Assembly (NCBI GenBank): GCA_903862375.1
Contig: CAIOXR010000082.1
Coordinates: 1-5,778, forward strand
DNA length: 5,778 nt
Direction: 5' to 3'
Source: an uncultured bacterium
GTDB taxonomy: Bacteria > Patescibacteriota > Minisyncoccia > Phycocordibacterales > UBA9973
In this document: positions 3,968 to 5,778 of the stretch, one piece after another
How the letters are laid out: every line of letters starts with the position of its first letter
Position numbering within the stretch: position 1 is the first letter of the stretch
The notes under the pieces: generated by a model
The model's database searches: none
Told to the model about the DNA's origin: nothing
What the model saw: the letters and a program-made list of their open reading frames with translations, nothing else
Position numbers and translations under genes: made by a program

Positions 3968-5778
3968 ATGCAAACCAATTCATTAAAATCTAACTGGCCT
4001 AAACTACTCTCAATCGTACTCTTCATATCTCTGTTTACTGCATACGTAAGTACTTTTGCTACCTTCTCCCCAGGAGAAACACTAAACCCTAACTGTGCAC
4101 CAGGAGCAGTAGGTTGTAGTGTATCTTTAAATGTATTTAACCCAAGCATAACTACTCCTTTAATACTCGGAGGTTCTACTCCTACATCATCTCTTACACT
4201 TCAATCTACTTCTACTACTGGTATTACAGGAGCAGATATACACTTCAAAGTAGGAAATAATGGTTCTACTGAAGCGATGACGATATTGAATAATGGGAAT
4301 GTGGGGGTAGGAGTTATAGAATCTATTCATCCATTAACAAATAATTCTTTATTAGCAGTTGGAGATATATTTACTGATTCAAGTATGAGAGAAATAGGAA
4401 TTCAATCATATGCCCGAGGTTCAGCTACTACAGGTAATAATACTTTAGGTATGCGAGGTTTGCAAGCAATGGCATATGTTGATTCTCCAAATACTCAAAA
4501 TTGGACTGGACAAGTAACTGGAATTGTTGCTGAGGTAAATTCAAATATAGGTGCTACTGGTACAGCTGATAGTTTTGTTGCTTTAAGCATAGCTGCTGCT
4601 AATCCAGCATCTGGTTTTATTGTTTCAAATTTATATGGTATTAAGTCTAATTATATTGGTCTTGGAGGTGGTAGTGGTCAAATTATCAGAGCTGCAAGTA
4701 TAGCTTTTCCTCAAATAATAGCAGACAATAGTACTCAATTATTATTAGGAACATTATCTATACCAGATGGTAATTATGGTATATATGAATCTACTTCTTA
4801 TAAAAGTTATTTCTCTGGAAATATTGGTATCGGTATTACTAATCCAACAGCATATTTAAACCTAAAAGCAGGAACTATCACTGCAGGTACTGCACCTCTT
4901 AAATTCACAAGTGGTCCACTCTTAACTGCATCAGAAGCAGGAGCTGTTGAGTACGACGGCTCACACCTCTACTTCACTGCTACAGCAGGAGGAACAAGAT
5001 ATCAACTTGATCAACAGGGAGGACTTACTAGTGACGCAGACTTTAATACAAAAGGAGGTACAAATGCAGGACTTAATCTTGTGGCTGGTGCACAGTATAA
5101 TACCTTTATAGGTTATGAAGCTGGGAAGTTAAGTGCAGGTTTGAGTACAAATAATGTAGACTATAATACGGCAGTAGGATATCAGTCATTATATTCTAAT
5201 ATTGATGGTTTTTTTAATACTGCTAATGGTTATCAATCTTTATTCTCAAACACAACTGGTTTTTATAATACATCTATTGGAAATAAATCATTGTATTCAA
5301 ATATTTCTGGATCTAATAATACAGCAATTGGAAATAATTCTCTTTACTCAAATACTTTAGGAGAGCATAACTCTGCATACGGAGAATCTTCATTATATTT
5401 TAATACTATAGGTACGTATAATACTGCTTACGGTGCCTATTCAATGTATTCAAATATTTCAGGTAGTTTTAATTCCGCTCAGGGAATAAACTCATTAAGA
5501 TTAAATACTTTAGGTAGTTATAATACTGCTCAAGGATTTTCTTCTGGTCAGTATATTGCAAATGGTTCTACTGCTAATACAACAGGAAGTAACTCAGTAT
5601 TCTTAGGGTCAGACACCAAAGCTTTTATTGATGGAGGAACTAATGAAATCGTCATCGGCTACGATACCACCGGTAACGGAAGTAACACTACTACTATCGG
5701 TACAGGCAACGTCCTATACGTAGGAGGAATATCTATATCCACAGATAGTTTAGTAGCAAGATTTACAAATAATTCTGG
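3968..5778 (+). CDS. Secreted modular surface/fibre-like protein with NTAxG repeats (3' end outside window)
   Basis: A partial gene: 603 codons are present and the frame stays open to the window end. The product starts with a Sec-type signal peptide: a polar stretch with K7 and K12, then hydrophobic LLSIVLFISLFTAYVSTF (13-30), with possible cleavage near A31. A PGETLNPNCAPGAVGC segment (35-50) with two cysteines follows. A Ser/Thr/Gly-rich stretch (51-108) leads to a first anchor GNVGVG (110-115). Next come a beta-rich variable region (116-283), a second anchor GNIGIG (284-289) and a connector with KAGTITAGTAPLKFTSG and AGAVEYDGSHLYF (300-336). Eight 17-residue repeats (399-534) and a GGTNEIVIGYD segment (556-566) complete the visible part. 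This resembles phage-tail-like and trimeric-adhesin head architectures in which beta-roll repeats precede a C-terminal chaperone or anchor; that end is not visible. A role in cell-surface attachment is inferred, not shown. No close family name is claimed. Confidence 0.85.
   Translation, partial: MQTNSLKSNWPKLLSIVLFISLFTAYVSTFATFSPGETLNPNCAPGAVGCSVSLNVFNPSITTPLILGGSTPTSSLTLQSTSTTGITGADIHFKVGNNGSTEAMTILNNGNVGVGVIESIHPLTNNSLLAVGDIFTDSSMREIGIQSYARGSATTGNNTLGMRGLQAMAYVDSPNTQNWTGQVTGIVAEVNSNIGATGTADSFVALSIAAANPASGFIVSNLYGIKSNYIGLGGGSGQIIRAASIAFPQIIADNSTQLLLGTLSIPDGNYGIYESTSYKSYFSGNIGIGITNPTAYLNLKAGTITAGTAPLKFTSGPLLTASEAGAVEYDGSHLYFTATAGGTRYQLDQQGGLTSDADFNTKGGTNAGLNLVAGAQYNTFIGYEAGKLSAGLSTNNVDYNTAVGYQSLYSNIDGFFNTANGYQSLFSNTTGFYNTSIGNKSLYSNISGSNNTAIGNNSLYSNTLGEHNSAYGESSLYFNTIGTYNTAYGAYSMYSNISGSFNSAQGINSLRLNTLGSYNTAQGFSSGQYIANGSTANTTGSNSVFLGSDTKAFIDGGTNEIVIGYDTTGNGSNTTTIGTGNVLYVGGISISTDSLVARFTNNS
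5162..5569 (+). repeat. Eight in-frame 51-bp repeats encoding 17-residue NTAxG units
   Basis: Consecutive 51-base units begin at 5162, 5213, 5264, 5315, 5366, 5417, 5468 and 5519. Each encodes a 17-residue unit with consensus [YFNH]-N-[TS]-[AS]-x-G-x-x-S-L-Y-S-N-x-x-G-x. Units 1-4 are closest to consensus; units 5-7 vary at the SLYSN core (SLYFN, SMYSN, SLRLN) and unit 8 loses it (SGQYIANGS). The units are well conserved as protein but diverged as DNA, so they are an old protein repeat and not a recent tandem expansion. The pattern resembles the stacked beta-roll repeats of YadA/Hep_Hag-type adhesin heads, though the unit is longer than the usual 14 residues. Confidence 0.9.

Noticed and set aside
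3943..4149. Open frame on the minus strand opposite the signal peptide region
   Set aside because: The plus strand there encodes a clear signal peptide and an open frame of over 600 codons; the minus frame has no support.
5162..5569. CRISPR-like periodic array
   Set aside because: The 51-base period is in frame with a continuous protein, DNA copies are diverged and there are no unique spacers between identical repeats.

Overview
The window is AT-rich and reads as chromosome from a reduced bacterial genome. Candidate Phyla Radiation (Patescibacteria, Parcubacteria/Nomurabacteria-like) is my best guess. That is an inference. It rests on the low GC content, the very short spacers, the compact RNase R and TrmD, the rpsP-khpA-trmD order without rimM, and a secreted fibre-like protein whose N-terminus carries a GETLNPNCAPG-type segment, which I associate with CPR surface proteins. 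All four complete genes end in TAA and no in-frame TGA is needed, so the standard code fits.

Layout. On the minus strand, 39-2048 encodes an RNase R-type 3'-5' exoribonuclease with a GTG start. A 162-bp divergent spacer separates it from the plus-strand genes. These are rpsP (ribosomal protein S16, 2211-2516), khpA (KH-domain RNA-binding protein, 2669-3034), trmD (tRNA m1G37 methyltransferase, 3110-3853), and the first 603 codons of a secreted, repeat-rich surface or fibre protein (3968 to the window end). There is no gene-free stretch longer than 300 bases. No tRNA, rRNA, CRISPR array or insertion sequence was seen.

How it works together. The first four genes are RNA and translation housekeeping: RNA decay, a 30S subunit protein, an RNA chaperone and tRNA modification. 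In many bacteria rpsP, khpA, rimM, trmD and rplS form one operon. Here rimM and rplS are absent, and the remaining genes look individually transcribed: a convincing hairpin terminator follows each of rpsP, khpA and trmD, and a promoter-like sequence precedes each gene. All five genes have a TGN-TANNNT (extended -10) motif. For rnr and trmD this motif lies exactly six bases before the start codon, which predicts leaderless mRNAs; rpsP is nearly leaderless. khpA and the surface gene instead have leaders of about 50-60 nt with no Shine-Dalgarno sequence and an inverted repeat at the predicted 5' end. The promoters and 5' ends are predictions from sequence only.

The least ordinary part is the right-hand third. 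It encodes a modular exported protein with two GN[VI]G[VI]G anchors, a beta-rich body and eight 17-residue NTAxG-type repeats. Its leucine codon choice switches sharply between modules, suggesting a mosaic origin. No clearly new multi-gene system is visible. The best leads are the promoter and leader pattern, the divergent TrmD and the mosaic surface gene.
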